This document shows positions 21,447-31,471 of a DNA stretch of 64,000 nucleotides, one piece after another; position 1 is the first letter of the stretch; each line of letters opens with the position of its first letter. Below the pieces are notes generated by a model, which searched no databases, was not told the DNA's origin, and saw nothing but the letters and a program-made list of their open reading frames with translations. The stretch is from an uncultured Collinsella sp. GTDB taxonomy: Bacteria > Actinomycetota > Coriobacteriia > Coriobacteriales > Coriobacteriaceae. The stretch covers positions 7,188-71,187 of the forward strand of contig CABUSR010000004.1 of NCBI GenBank assembly GCA_902494245.1. Direction: 5' to 3'. The translations under genes and the position numbers were made by a program.

Positions 21447-21896
21447 TTAGATGAGAGGGGTTTCCTCACCTGCAGGTTCAGGGTCGCTCCACATAAAACC
21501 ATCGCCGGCGCCCATGCCCTCATACAGCACATATGCCGAAAAACCGCTCTCGAGCGTGGTTTCGAAGAAGCTCACGAGCAGAGCATCGTGATAGCCGCCA
21601 TCGATCTCGACACAACCGGTGTAGCCGATGGCGTAACGGGCGATGCGGCCCAGGCCCTCGTCCTTAAGGCCCATCTTGTGCTCGGAGATAAAGTTGGTGG
21701 CCGCCTCCAGGCACGCCTCTTCGCCGTCCTCGTCGAGCGCCGCCAGATATCGGTTGGAAGCAGCGTCCTCGATTGCCACGACCACGCCCGGGTTCTCGCC
21801 CGCGGCCAGGTCGTCCAAGAAGGCGCCGATCAGATCGCACACCATGGCGTCGAGCTCGGCGGAGACGTTACCGGCGTCCTGCATATCCTGTGCCAT
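21447..21896 (-). CDS. Small acidic protein of unknown function
   Basis: This 149-residue protein is acidic and soluble, with alternating helical and strand-like segments (VVVAIEDAASNRYLAALDED; SEHKMGLKDEGLGRIARYAI). I recognise no domain or active-site motif. The ribosome site GGGAAGG is good and the codon use matches neighbours, so it is a real gene. It lies downstream of the DUF151 nuclease and the small membrane protein, in the same direction and with short gaps, probably in one transcript. Confidence 0.8.
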   Translation of the reverse strand: MAQDMQDAGNVSAELDAMVCDLIGAFLDDLAAGENPGVVVAIEDAASNRYLAALDEDGEEACLEAATNFISEHKMGLKDEGLGRIARYAIGYTGCVEIDGGYHDALLVSFFETTLESGFSAYVLYEGMGAGDGFMWSDPEPAGEETPLI

Positions 21897-21926
21897 CTTT
21901 AGACCTTCCCATCGAGTCCGGCGTCG

Positions 21927-22283
21927 TTACAGTTCCTGTGCCTCGGCGGCGATCTTAGCGGCAGCGTCGCGGGCGCGCATCATATCCATCGCGCGCTTGT
22001 CGAGCACCTTGATCTGACTAGTCAGCATTACCGCGTCGACCACACCCCAGATCACCAGGCCCGTAGAGATCGAAAACCCAAGCGCACCAACTGTACCACG
22101 AAGGCGCGAGCAGATTGCCGCGACAAGGACGGAGACGACAACCATCTTGATAAACGAGCCGCGGCGTTCGCGAAGCGTGCGGGCCTGCGTCACATAGGCA
22201 ATGCGAGCCGCCTCAGAAGCCTCCGAGCGCATCTGGGCCTCGCGGGCGATCGCAACCGCCTCGGCCGACATGCTGCCGGCCAT
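21927..22283 (-). CDS. Small two-helix membrane protein
   Basis: About 118 residues with a charged N-terminal helix (AREAQMRSEASEAARIAYVT), two membrane segments (VVVSVLVAAIC and GALGFSISTGLVIWGVVDAV) and a charged C-terminal helix. I do not recognise the family. The open frame can start at ATG 22316, which directly follows the stop of the upstream gene, but GGAG before ATG 22283 favours the shorter form MAGSMSAEAV. It is coupled to the DUF151 nuclease gene. Confidence 0.72.
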   Translation of the reverse strand: MAGSMSAEAVAIAREAQMRSEASEAARIAYVTQARTLRERRGSFIKMVVVSVLVAAICSRLRGTVGALGFSISTGLVIWGVVDAVMLTSQIKVLDKRAMDMMRARDAAAKIAAEAQEL

Positions 22284-22316
22284 CAGCGAACGCTCCACAA
22301 CCTGGCCGCCCCGCAT

Positions 22317-22817
22317 TTAGAAATCATCAGGGGAGAGCGTATGGACGAACTCGTCGAACTTCTCGAACTCCTGCTCGTCATCAACTTCCTCGGCATGGGC
22401 AGAAACGGCACCCAGGCGATTCATGATGTCGTCCTCCACAAACATGGGGGCATTGCTGCGCACGGCAAGGGCAATGGCATCACTGGGACGGGCGTCGATC
22501 TTGCGCTCGTCACCATCGGCCAGTACGACGATCGTCGCGTAGAACACCGGCGGCTCGGCGCGAACGATCTCGATGCGCTCGAGCTTGGCGCCCAGGGCAC
22601 CAACAGTATCGAGCAGCAGGTCATGGGTAATCGGGCGCTCGGCGCGGCCGCTATCGATGCCACGGCTAATGGCAGCAGCTTCAAACGAACCAGTCTGAAT
22701 GGAAAGGGAACGCAACGGCGCGGGCGAGTCCGATTTGCTGCAGCGCTCGCGAAGCACGATAAGCGATGGCACGGGACCGGCGGCCATGACGATGGTCTCT
22801 ATGTCGACACGAACCAT
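22317..22817 (-). CDS. Bifunctional nuclease domain (DUF151) protein
   Basis: The 166-residue product has the DUF151 core: VLRERCSKS... RSLSIQTGSFEAAAIS near residues 30-52, then ITHDLLLDTVGALGAKLE and DARPSDAIALAVRSNAP, the most conserved segment of the family. Characterised plant homologues have RNase and DNase activity; the bacterial role is unclear. The start ATG 22817 (MVRVDIE) follows GGAGGTG. An acidic C-terminal tail (about 140-166) is extra. It heads a three-gene cluster with two small unknown genes. Confidence 0.88.
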   Translation of the reverse strand: MVRVDIETIVMAAGPVPSLIVLRERCSKSDSPAPLRSLSIQTGSFEAAAISRGIDSGRAERPITHDLLLDTVGALGAKLERIEIVRAEPPVFYATIVVLADGDERKIDARPSDAIALAVRSNAPMFVEDDIMNRLGAVSAHAEEVDDEQEFEKFDEFVHTLSPDDF

Positions 22818-22932
22818 GGAACACCTCCGGTACGTAGCGGTTAACACGCGGCAGGGTCGCCGCATTGAATAGCTATACTACCCAATCTTTCGCACAGCAC
22901 ACAAAACCAAAATGAGATTTATCACAGACAAG

Positions 22933-22962
22933 AAAAAAGCCCCGAGGCAACGCCCCAGGGCT
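22933..22962 (-). terminator. Terminator after the tRNA-Ala/Ile pair
   Basis: An imperfect AGCCC...GGGCT stem-loop with a TTTTTT run on the minus strand, 15 bp past the tRNA-Ile 3' end. Confidence 0.75.
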
Positions 22963-22976
22963 CTTCACAGTTTTGA

Positions 22977-23053
22977 TGGTGGACCTGACAAGATTCGAAC
23001 TTGTGACCTCCCGGTTATCAGCCGGACGCTCTAACCAACTGAGCTACAGGTCC
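22977..23053 (-). tRNA. tRNA-Ile (anticodon GAT), copy 1
   Basis: The 77-nt cloverleaf has acceptor GGACCTG/CAGGTCC, an anticodon loop CTGATAA, T-arm AAGTTCGAATCTT and encoded CCA. It is identical in sequence to the copy at 23201-23277 and lies 4 bp after tRNA-Ala. Confidence 0.97.
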
Positions 23054-23057
23054 ATCA

Positions 23058-23133
23058 TGGTGGAGGTTAGGGGGATCGAACCCCTGACCTCAGGCTTGCA
23101 AAGCCCGCGCTCTCCCAGCTGAGCTAAACCCCC
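23058..23133 (-). tRNA. tRNA-Ala (anticodon TGC)
   Basis: The 76-nt cloverleaf has acceptor GGGGGTT/AACCTCC (one G-U pair), an anticodon loop with TGC, T-arm GGGGTTCGATCCCC and encoded CCA. tRNA-Ile and tRNA-Ala are often found in rRNA spacers; here no rRNA flanks them. Confidence 0.97.
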
Positions 23134-23144
23134 ACGGAGACAGT

Positions 23145-23189
23145 AATAAACACCCCAGCGGCGACTCGGCTCTCGCTGGGGTGTTTATT
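23145..23189 (-). terminator. 16-bp perfect stem-loop between tRNA-Ile copy 2 and tRNA-Ala
   Basis: AATAAACACCCCAGCG and its exact complement enclose a 13-nt loop. The TTTATT end gives terminator character for the upstream tRNA-Ile on the minus strand. Confidence 0.8.
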
Positions 23190-23200
23190 GCGAAAGAAAG

Positions 23201-23277
23201 TGGTGGACCTGACAAGATTCGAACTTGTGACCTCCCGGTTATCAGCCGGACGCTCTAACCAACTGAGCTACAGGTCC
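23201..23277 (-). tRNA. tRNA-Ile (anticodon GAT), copy 2
   Basis: Identical to the copy at 22977-23053 over all 77 nt. It has its own strong promoter and is followed by a terminator, so it can be expressed independently of the Ala-Ile pair. Confidence 0.97.
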
Positions 23278-23291
23278 ATCGCGCAAGGGAT

Positions 23292-23321
23292 ATATTAGAC
23301 GAGTCGTTACGCGCGCGTCAA
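23292..23321 (-). promoter_or_regulatory. Promoter of tRNA-Ile copy 2
   Basis: TTGACG (23321-23316), an 18-nt spacer and TAATAT (23297-23292) on the minus strand lie 15 bp before the tRNA 5' end. Confidence 0.8.
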
Positions 23322-23347
23322 CAACTTTTTTGAAAATCTTTGGAGGG

Positions 23348-23485
23348 GTTCGCCCCGGCCGCCCGGCGGCATATGAAGTCGATCGCGAGTTCCGCACGAG
23401 CCGGAGAGCACTTAATGTGCTCTCCGTGCGAGTCAGGACTGTCCGAGCAGGCGACTTCATATGCCGCCGGGCGGCCGGGGCGAAC
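23348..23485. repeat. Long inverted repeat with 34-bp perfect arms downstream of gyrA
   Basis: Positions 23348-23381 and 23452-23485 are exact reverse complements. The arms include CGGCATATGAAGTCG. The 70-nt interior contains a second perfect hairpin (CGGAGAGCAC at 23402-23411 with GTGCTCTCCG at 23417-23426). Further out, CTTTTTTGAAAA recurs inverted near 23325 and 23511. No coding function is seen. It lies between the tRNA-Ile promoter and the gyrA terminator. Confidence 0.85.
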
Positions 23486-23503
23486 GCGGGTCCCTAGGTT
23501 TTC

Positions 23504-23537
23504 AAAAAAGCGGTCGGCGCGCAGGTGCGCCGACCGC
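23504..23537 (-). terminator. Terminator of gyrA
   Basis: GCGGTCGGCGC and GCGCCGACCGC form an 11-bp stem with a 6-nt loop, followed by TTTTTT on the minus strand, 41 bp after gyrA. Confidence 0.9.
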
Positions 23538-23577
23538 CGATATATGGGGTCTGATATTTTCTACCAGCTAGGGCCTC

Positions 23578-26316
23578 TTACTCGTCGAGGAGATCCTCTG
23601 GCATGTCGCTGCCGTCGCCTAGATCGACAGGGGTTTCTTCGGGGGCAGAGCCGTTTTCCGTGGCTTCACCTTCGGGCTTCTCTTTGGCGGCTGTCATGCG
23701 GGCTACGGCGCAGATGCGGTCGTTGTCGTCGACGGTCATCATCTTGACGCCCTGGGTGGCGCGACCGGTTTGGCTGATCTCGTCGGTCTTGACGCGAATG
23801 ACCGTCGCGCCCTCCGTCACGATGAACAGCTCATGCTGCGGGCCCACCGTCTTCATGGCTGCGAGGTTACCCTTGCGCTCGGTCATCTGGATGGTGTAGA
23901 CACCCTGACCGCCGCGGTTCTGCTCCGGGTAATCCGAGACCGGCGTGCGTTTGCCGTAGCCGCGCTCGGTAATGACGAACAGGTCGCCGTTACCGTTGGT
24001 AATCTCCATACCAAGAACGCTCACGCCTTCCTTCATGCCAATACCGCGGACGCCGCTGGTATCGCGACCGGTAGCACGCACCTGGTCCTCGGGGAACATA
24101 ATCGCCTTGCCCGCGGTGGTTGCCATGATGATCTTGTCACCCTCGCGTACGCGGCGCACGTTCAGCAGCGCGTCATCGTCACGCAGGTTGATAGCGATCA
24201 GGCCGTCGCGACGGCTGCGGTCATATGCGCTCATCACGGTCTTCTTGACCATGCCGCTCTTGGTGGCAAACATCAGGTACTCGTCGGCCGGGAACTCGCG
24301 GCAGCTGATGACGCTCGCGATCTTCTCGCCGTCCTCAAAGGGCAGCAGGTTGACGATCGCGGTACCGCGCGCCTGGCGCGTACCCACCGGCAGCTCGTGC
24401 ACCTTCAGGCGATAGACCTTGCCCTTGCTCGAGAAGAACAGCACGTACTCGTGCGTGGACGCGATGAACATCTCGTCGATGACATCGTCCTCTTTGAGGT
24501 TGACGCCCGACACACCCTTGCCACCGCGTTTCTGGGCACGGTAGGCGGCCACCGGAATGCGCTTGACGTAGCCGGTGTGGGTGATGGTCACGACCATGTC
24601 CTCGTCGGCAATGAGGTCCTCAACATCCAGGTCCTTCTCAACTTGGCTGATCTCGGTGCGGCGCTTATCGCCGAACTTCTTGGAGATCTCGCGCATCTCT
24701 TCCTTGATGACGCCCAGGATTTTCTCCTCATGCGCCAGCAGGTCCTCGTAGTAGGCGATGGCGCGGCGCAGGCCGTCCAACTCTTCCTGAATCTTGTCGC
24801 GCTCCAGGCCGGTCAGGCGGCGCAACTTCATCTCGAGGATGGCCGTGGTCTGCTCGGGCGTAAAGCCAAAGCGCTCGATCAAGCGACTGCTGGCCTCGGA
24901 GTCGGTCTGCGAGGAGCGGATGATGCTAATGACCTCGTCGATATGGTCAAGAGCCATCAGGTAGCCCTCAAGGATATGTGCGCGGGCCTGGGCCTTCTTA
25001 AGGTCGAAGCGGGTGCGGCGGGTGACGACGTCGACCTGGTGGTCGATGTAGTGCTGCAGCATCTCGCGCAGGCTCAGGCATTTGGGGACGCCGTTGACGA
25101 GTGCCAGGTTGTTGGCGCCAAAGGTCGTCTGCAGCGAGGTGTACTTATACAGGTTATTGAGCACGACCTGCGGAATGACGCCCTTCTTGAGCTCGATGAC
25201 CAGACGGATACCCTTCTGGTTGGACTCATCGCGCATATCCGAGATGCCCTCGATGCGCTTGTCGTTGACGAGCTGGGCGATCTTCTCCTGCAGGGTGCCC
25301 TTGTTGACCATGTAGGGAATCTCGGTAAAGACCAAGCGGCTGCGGCCGGTCTTGGTGGACTCCAAATGTGCCTTGGCACGCACGGTAATGGAGCCGCGGC
25401 CGGTCTCGTAGCTCTGCTTAATGCCGGCGCTGCCCATGATGATGGCGCCGGTGGGGAAGTCCGGACCGGGCATGATCTGCATGAGCTCGTCGACGGTGGC
25501 GTCGGGGTTGTCGATCAGGTAGCAGGTGGCCTCGATCGCCTCGGTGAGGTTATGCGGGGCGATGTTGGTGGCCATGCCGACGGCGATGCCCTGGCTGCCG
25601 TTGACCAGCAAATTGGGGAAGCGCGCAGGCAGCGCCACGGGCTCGGCGAGCGATTCGTCGTAGTTGGGCTGCCAGTCGACGGTATCCTTCTGCAAGTCAC
25701 GCAGCAGTTCCATGGCGGGCTTGGCCAGGCGGCTCTCGGTGTAACGCATGGCTGCCGCGCCGTCGCCGTCGATGTTGCCGAAGTTGCCGTGACCGTCGAT
25801 GAGCGGCGTACGCATGGAGAACCACTGCGCCAGGCGGACCATGGCCTCATAGACCGCGAAGTCGCCATGCGGATGGTACTTACCGATAACTTCGCCGACC
25901 GTCCAAGCTGACTTCTTGTGCGGGCGGTTGGGGTAGATGCCGCTCTCGTTCATCGCGTACAGGATGCGGCGGTGCACCGGCTTTAAGCCGTCACGCACGT
26001 CCGGCAGGGCGCGCGCCGTGATGACCGACATCGAATACTCGATGAACGACTGCTTCATCTCGCGACCGAACTCCGAAATCTGGAGCTGGCCGCCGTTGAT
26101 ATCCTCGCCGGCCGAGGCACCACGGTCGACTTCGCCAAAGCTCTCCTCGAGCTCGGCGTCATCTTCTTCCTCATCATCATCGGCATCGGGGTTATAGGCG
26201 TCCGGATCGCCGTCCTCGCCCTGCTCAGCACGGGCAAGCAGGCGCTTCAGATCATCAGGCATACCGGCATCGCCGGCCTCGCCCACACCCTCATTGTTGT
26301 TGATATCGTCTGCCAC
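23578..26316 (-). CDS. gyrA: DNA gyrase subunit A
   Basis: GyrA cleaves and rejoins DNA in the GyrA2GyrB2 complex that introduces negative supercoils. The 912-residue protein has the breakage-reunion domain with catalytic Tyr192 (AMRYTESRL), then the six-bladed C-terminal wrapping domain. A GyrA box-like QxRGGxG is visible ([12 protein letters not shown]). The first 75 residues are an acidic extension ([15 protein letters not shown]) not usual in the family. In the quinolone pocket the sequence is [13 protein letters not shown]: Phe153 occupies the position of E. coli Ser83, and Glu157 that of Asp87. The start ATG 26316 lies 11 bp after gyrB, so the two subunits are co-transcribed. Confidence 0.98.
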   Translation of the reverse strand: MADDINNNEGVGEAGDAGMPDDLKRLLARAEQGEDGDPDAYNPDADDDEEEDDAELEESFGEVDRGASAGEDINGGQLQISEFGREMKQSFIEYSMSVITARALPDVRDGLKPVHRRILYAMNESGIYPNRPHKKSAWTVGEVIGKYHPHGDFAVYEAMVRLAQWFSMRTPLIDGHGNFGNIDGDGAAAMRYTESRLAKPAMELLRDLQKDTVDWQPNYDESLAEPVALPARFPNLLVNGSQGIAVGMATNIAPHNLTEAIEATCYLIDNPDATVDELMQIMPGPDFPTGAIIMGSAGIKQSYETGRGSITVRAKAHLESTKTGRSRLVFTEIPYMVNKGTLQEKIAQLVNDKRIEGISDMRDESNQKGIRLVIELKKGVIPQVVLNNLYKYTSLQTTFGANNLALVNGVPKCLSLREMLQHYIDHQVDVVTRRTRFDLKKAQARAHILEGYLMALDHIDEVISIIRSSQTDSEASSRLIERFGFTPEQTTAILEMKLRRLTGLERDKIQEELDGLRRAIAYYEDLLAHEEKILGVIKEEMREISKKFGDKRRTEISQVEKDLDVEDLIADEDMVVTITHTGYVKRIPVAAYRAQKRGGKGVSGVNLKEDDVIDEMFIASTHEYVLFFSSKGKVYRLKVHELPVGTRQARGTAIVNLLPFEDGEKIASVISCREFPADEYLMFATKSGMVKKTVMSAYDRSRRDGLIAINLRDDDALLNVRRVREGDKIIMATTAGKAIMFPEDQVRATGRDTSGVRGIGMKEGVSVLGMEITNGNGDLFVITERGYGKRTPVSDYPEQNRGGQGVYTIQMTERKGNLAAMKTVGPQHELFIVTEGATVIRVKTDEISQTGRATQGVKMMTVDDNDRICAVARMTAAKEKPEGEATENGSAPEETPVDLGDGSDMPEDLLDE

Positions 26317-26327
26317 GTTACCTCCTC

Positions 26328-28400
<2,073 letters not shown>

Positions 28401-28406
28401 TTATCG

Positions 28407-28436
28407 TAAAAAATACCCTCGGGAACGAGGGTATTT
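28407..28436 (-). terminator. Terminator between dciA and gyrB
   Basis: AAATACCCTCG and CGAGGGTATTT around a 4-nt loop, with TTTTTT following on the minus strand. It ends the dnaA-dnaN-recF-dciA transcript before gyrB. Confidence 0.88.
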
Positions 28437-28462
28437 GGCTCTACAAGGCCACCAGATGCGAT

Positions 28463-29026
28463 TTAAGGCTCTTTTTTGCTTTGCACGCCCTTGGCCCACT
28501 CGGCGCTGGCTCTCATAGCATTCTCGAGGGCCTCGCGCAGTTTTTGGTCTTCGATGGGCGCCACTTGGCGCTCAATCTCGGTGCGCTCGGCCTCACTGAG
28601 GTCGGCGTGCGGGGCCAGCGGGCGCTCGGTCGTCGCCGGGCGCAGGCGCTCCTTGGCGGCGGGCGGCGTGTGACCGGGCGCGGTGGTTTTGAACACCAGG
28701 CCGTCCACATGCGCACCGGCGCGCTCCATGCGCGCGCGGATGATCTCGCGCAACAGCGTCATTTCCTGCGTCCACGAGGGCGAATCGAGATATACCAGCA
28801 GCTCATTGGACTCGGGCAGGTAGCGCAAGCCCGTCACATGCCGCCCCTCGCGCGTGCCCGAGCACACCGCGTTCCACGCGCGATAGACCGCGCGCGACTC
28901 CTCGGCAGCCTCCATCTGCGCGCGGCGCTCAGGTGTCGCGGCCGCCAGGATGCGCTGGCGCTCTGCGTTTAAAAACCCACTGAAGGCGACCGTTTCGCTC
29001 TCGCGCTCGTAATTAGCACGTCTCAC
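28463..29026 (-). CDS. DciA-like helicase loader (DUF721 family)
   Basis: This 187-residue protein lies between recF and gyrB, the usual actinobacterial place of DUF721 proteins. Members named DciA load the replicative helicase in bacteria that lack DnaC or DnaI. The core NELLVYLDSPSWTQEMTLLR followed by EIIRARME fits the DUF721 beta-alpha pattern. The C-terminal half is a charged, proline-containing helix-rich extension. The start is GTG 29026, overlapping the end of recF by 14 nt. No other loader gene is seen beside dnaB, which supports this role, but the assignment rests on family and context. Confidence 0.8.
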   Translation of the reverse strand: MRRANYERESETVAFSGFLNAERQRILAAATPERRAQMEAAEESRAVYRAWNAVCSGTREGRHVTGLRYLPESNELLVYLDSPSWTQEMTLLREIIRARMERAGAHVDGLVFKTTAPGHTPPAAKERLRPATTERPLAPHADLSEAERTEIERQVAPIEDQKLREALENAMRASAEWAKGVQSKKEP

Positions 29027-30119
29027 CCATGCTCACCACCTTGGCTCGATCAAGCAGGTCATCGGTAAAATACCCCAGGTTGGTCGTGGTTATGACCGTC
29101 TGGATATCATCGCCGATCAGCCGCAGGAAAGCACCGCGGCGCTCGCCGTCGAGTTCGCTCATCACGTCGTCCAAAAGCAGCAGCGGGGCGGTGCCCAGGA
29201 CATCGCGAGCCACGGCCACCTCCGCCACCTTCCAGGCCAGAACCAACGTTCGCTGCTGACCTTGGCTGGCAAATGAGCGGGCGGAGCGGCCCGCCACGGC
29301 AAACTCAATCTCATCGCGATGCGGTCCCACCAACGTCACGCCGCGGCGAATTTCCTCGTCGGCGTGCTCATCAAGGGCAGTCAGCATGCGCTCGTACGCC
29401 CAGCCCTTCAGCTCTTCGCGATCCTCGACCTGGGGCAAATCCCCCAGCGTGGACGTATAGGTCACGCTGGCAGCCTCGCCGGACGCCACTTGACCGTAGG
29501 CAGTGTGCACATGGCCCGCCAGCCGGTCGAGTAGGGCCAACCGGTGCACGAGCAGGGCCGAGCCCGCGCGGGCGATCGAATCGTTCCACGCGCCGAGCAT
29601 CTCGCGGCAGCACCAGGTCTCCTTGAGCAGGGCGTTACGCTGGGTCACGCAGCGTCCATAGGTGCTCACAAGATCGGCATAACGTGCGCTCAGTTGCATG
29701 CCAAAGTCATCGAGGGCGCCGCGGCGCACACTGGCGCCTCGCTTAACCATGTCCAGATGGTCGGGGCAAAACAGCACGCTCGGCAGAGCCCCGCGCACAC
29801 CGGCGGCAGAGCACCTCTTGCCGTTGCGGCTAAACGAGCGCTTACCGTCCTCCACGCTCAATCCCATATCAAGCACGCGGCCGTCGCCCTCGAGCCTCAG
29901 CTCGGCCTTGCACGAGCCCACGCCATCATGGACGAGCTCGGCTGCGGTCGGATGCCTAAACGAGGCGCCGCTCGTCAGCAGCTGCAGCGCCTCTATGAGA
30001 TTGGTCTTTCCCGCCGCGTTGGGTCCCGCAAGTATCGTCACGCCCTCGTCCAGGGCAAGGCGATAGCTATCGAAGCTGCGGTAGTGCGCGACGGAAAGAT
30101 CGCGGGCGAACATGGTCAT
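29013..30119 (-). CDS. recF: DNA replication and repair protein RecF
   Basis: RecF is an SMC-like ATPase that helps load RecA at gaps. The 368-residue product shows Walker A GPNAAGKTNLIEAL (about 34-47), the signature ASQGQQRTLVLAWK and Walker B LLLDDVMSELD, as expected. The frame is open further upstream, but conserved sequence begins MTMFARDLSVAHYRSFD, so ATG 30119 is taken, 10 nt after the dnaN stop. No good ribosome site is visible, which suggests translation coupled to dnaN. It overlaps the dciA start. Confidence 0.95.
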   Translation of the reverse strand: MTMFARDLSVAHYRSFDSYRLALDEGVTILAGPNAAGKTNLIEALQLLTSGASFRHPTAAELVHDGVGSCKAELRLEGDGRVLDMGLSVEDGKRSFSRNGKRCSAAGVRGALPSVLFCPDHLDMVKRGASVRRGALDDFGMQLSARYADLVSTYGRCVTQRNALLKETWCCREMLGAWNDSIARAGSALLVHRLALLDRLAGHVHTAYGQVASGEAASVTYTSTLGDLPQVEDREELKGWAYERMLTALDEHADEEIRRGVTLVGPHRDEIEFAVAGRSARSFASQGQQRTLVLAWKVAEVAVARDVLGTAPLLLLDDVMSELDGERRGAFLRLIGDDIQTVITTTNLGYFTDDLLDRAKVVSMGETC

Positions 30120-30129
30120 GGGGCGGTTG

Positions 30130-31233
30130 CTAGATGCGGACCGGCATAACCAGGTACAGGTAGTTGATCTTGTCGTAGGACTTGAAGATGCCCGCCTGCG
30201 AGTAGCTCTTGAGCTCCAGCGTGATCTCCTTCTCCTTGGACAGGGCATTGAGGCAGCCGAAGATGTAGTGGTAGTTGAAGGCGATGGTGCCCGACTCGCC
30301 CTCGGCCTCGACATCGATCGTCTCCTGTGCGAGGTCCTGGTCATTGGAAATGGAGGACAGGCCCATCTGCCCGTTCTCGACATCGATCTCGAACTTGACG
30401 GCGGGGTTGGCGCTCGCGATAACGGCCACGCGCTTGAGGGCGGCGTTAAAGGCAGCGACGTCGATCTTGACGCTCGTCACGCACGAATCGGGGATGAGCT
30501 GCTTGTAGTTGGGGTACACGCCCTCGATACGACGCGACACGTAGGTGGTGTTGCCGGCCTCAAAGACGACCTGGGTGTCGGTAGCCCCGATCATGATGGT
30601 CGCCTGGCTGGCCATGATGTTCAGTGCGTCGTTAAAGGCGTCAGCCGGAACGTTGAGCTCAAAGGAACCCTCGAGGGTCGAGGTCTCGACCTGCGTATCG
30701 CACACGGCCAAGCGGAAAGAATCGGTCGCCACCAGGCGCACGGTGTTGTTCTCGACCTTCATGTGCACGCCGCCCAGGATGGGGCGGGCCTTGTCGGTCG
30801 AGGTGACGCGCCACACGCGGCCGACCATTTCGGACAAGATATCGGTCGGCAGCTCCACGGCACTCTCGATGGCATAGGCCGGAAACTCAGGGAAGTCATT
30901 GGCATCGAGCGTGTTCAGGCGGAACGAGCTCTTCTCGCAACTAATCAGCACCTGGCGCTCGGACAGCTCAAAGGTGACCGGGGCATCGGGGAGGGTCTTG
31001 GTGATATTGGAGAGCATCTTACAGGGGATAACCATCTCGCCCTCTTCTTCGACATGCGCCGCGATGCGATGACGGATCGAGATAGTGTAGTTAGAGGTCT
31101 GGAATTCCAAGATGCCGTCTTGGGCCTTAACGAGCACGCCCGACAGGATGGGAAGGGTGGATGCCGAAGCGACACCCTTCATAACGACGCCGATGGCTTG
31201 TGTAAGCGAGCTCTGGCTGACGGTGAACTTCAT
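30130..31233 (-). CDS. dnaN: DNA polymerase III beta sliding clamp
   Basis: The 367-residue clamp subunit starts MKFTVSQSSLTQAIGVVMKG and shows three repeated clamp folds, ending with the conserved YLVMPVRI. It encircles DNA as a dimer and tethers polymerase III. The start ATG 31233 follows AAAGG. A 238-bp gap with DnaA-box-like sites separates it from dnaA. Confidence 0.98.
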   Translation of the reverse strand: MKFTVSQSSLTQAIGVVMKGVASASTLPILSGVLVKAQDGILEFQTSNYTISIRHRIAAHVEEEGEMVIPCKMLSNITKTLPDAPVTFELSERQVLISCEKSSFRLNTLDANDFPEFPAYAIESAVELPTDILSEMVGRVWRVTSTDKARPILGGVHMKVENNTVRLVATDSFRLAVCDTQVETSTLEGSFELNVPADAFNDALNIMASQATIMIGATDTQVVFEAGNTTYVSRRIEGVYPNYKQLIPDSCVTSVKIDVAAFNAALKRVAVIASANPAVKFEIDVENGQMGLSSISNDQDLAQETIDVEAEGESGTIAFNYHYIFGCLNALSKEKEITLELKSYSQAGIFKSYDKINYLYLVMPVRI

Positions 31234-31365
31234 CTTTTAATACCTTTCTATAGATATAAATATCTTAATAATAGTAATAGCACTGACGAAACTGTTGATT
31301 ACTCCCAAAGACGCAGGTCAGACCCAGAAAGAGAATCGACAGCAACCTGTGTGCAACGGGGGTGG

Positions 31366-31456
31366 TTTTCCACGTTCAAAACCTGCGCAAAACTTTTCAT
31401 CACCGCGGGTTGGGTTTTAGACACCTTATGCCCGTGGTTTCGACAAGTTTTCAACA
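31366..31456. other. DnaA-box cluster between dnaA and dnaN
   Basis: TTTTCCACG at 31366-31374, TTTCGACAA at 31438-31446 and TTTTCAACA at 31448-31456 resemble DnaA boxes, and the last two motifs recur in the cluster upstream of the dnaA operon. Clusters on both sides of dnaA would make a bipartite origin as in Bacillus subtilis. Which side melts cannot be told from sequence alone. Confidence 0.55.
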
Positions 31457-31471
31457 GGTGTCTCTATTTCC

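Noticed and set aside
22977..23277. Possible rRNA operon spacer
   Set aside because: No 16S or 23S sequence flanks the Ile/Ala/Ile tRNAs; gyrA and a small-protein cluster do.
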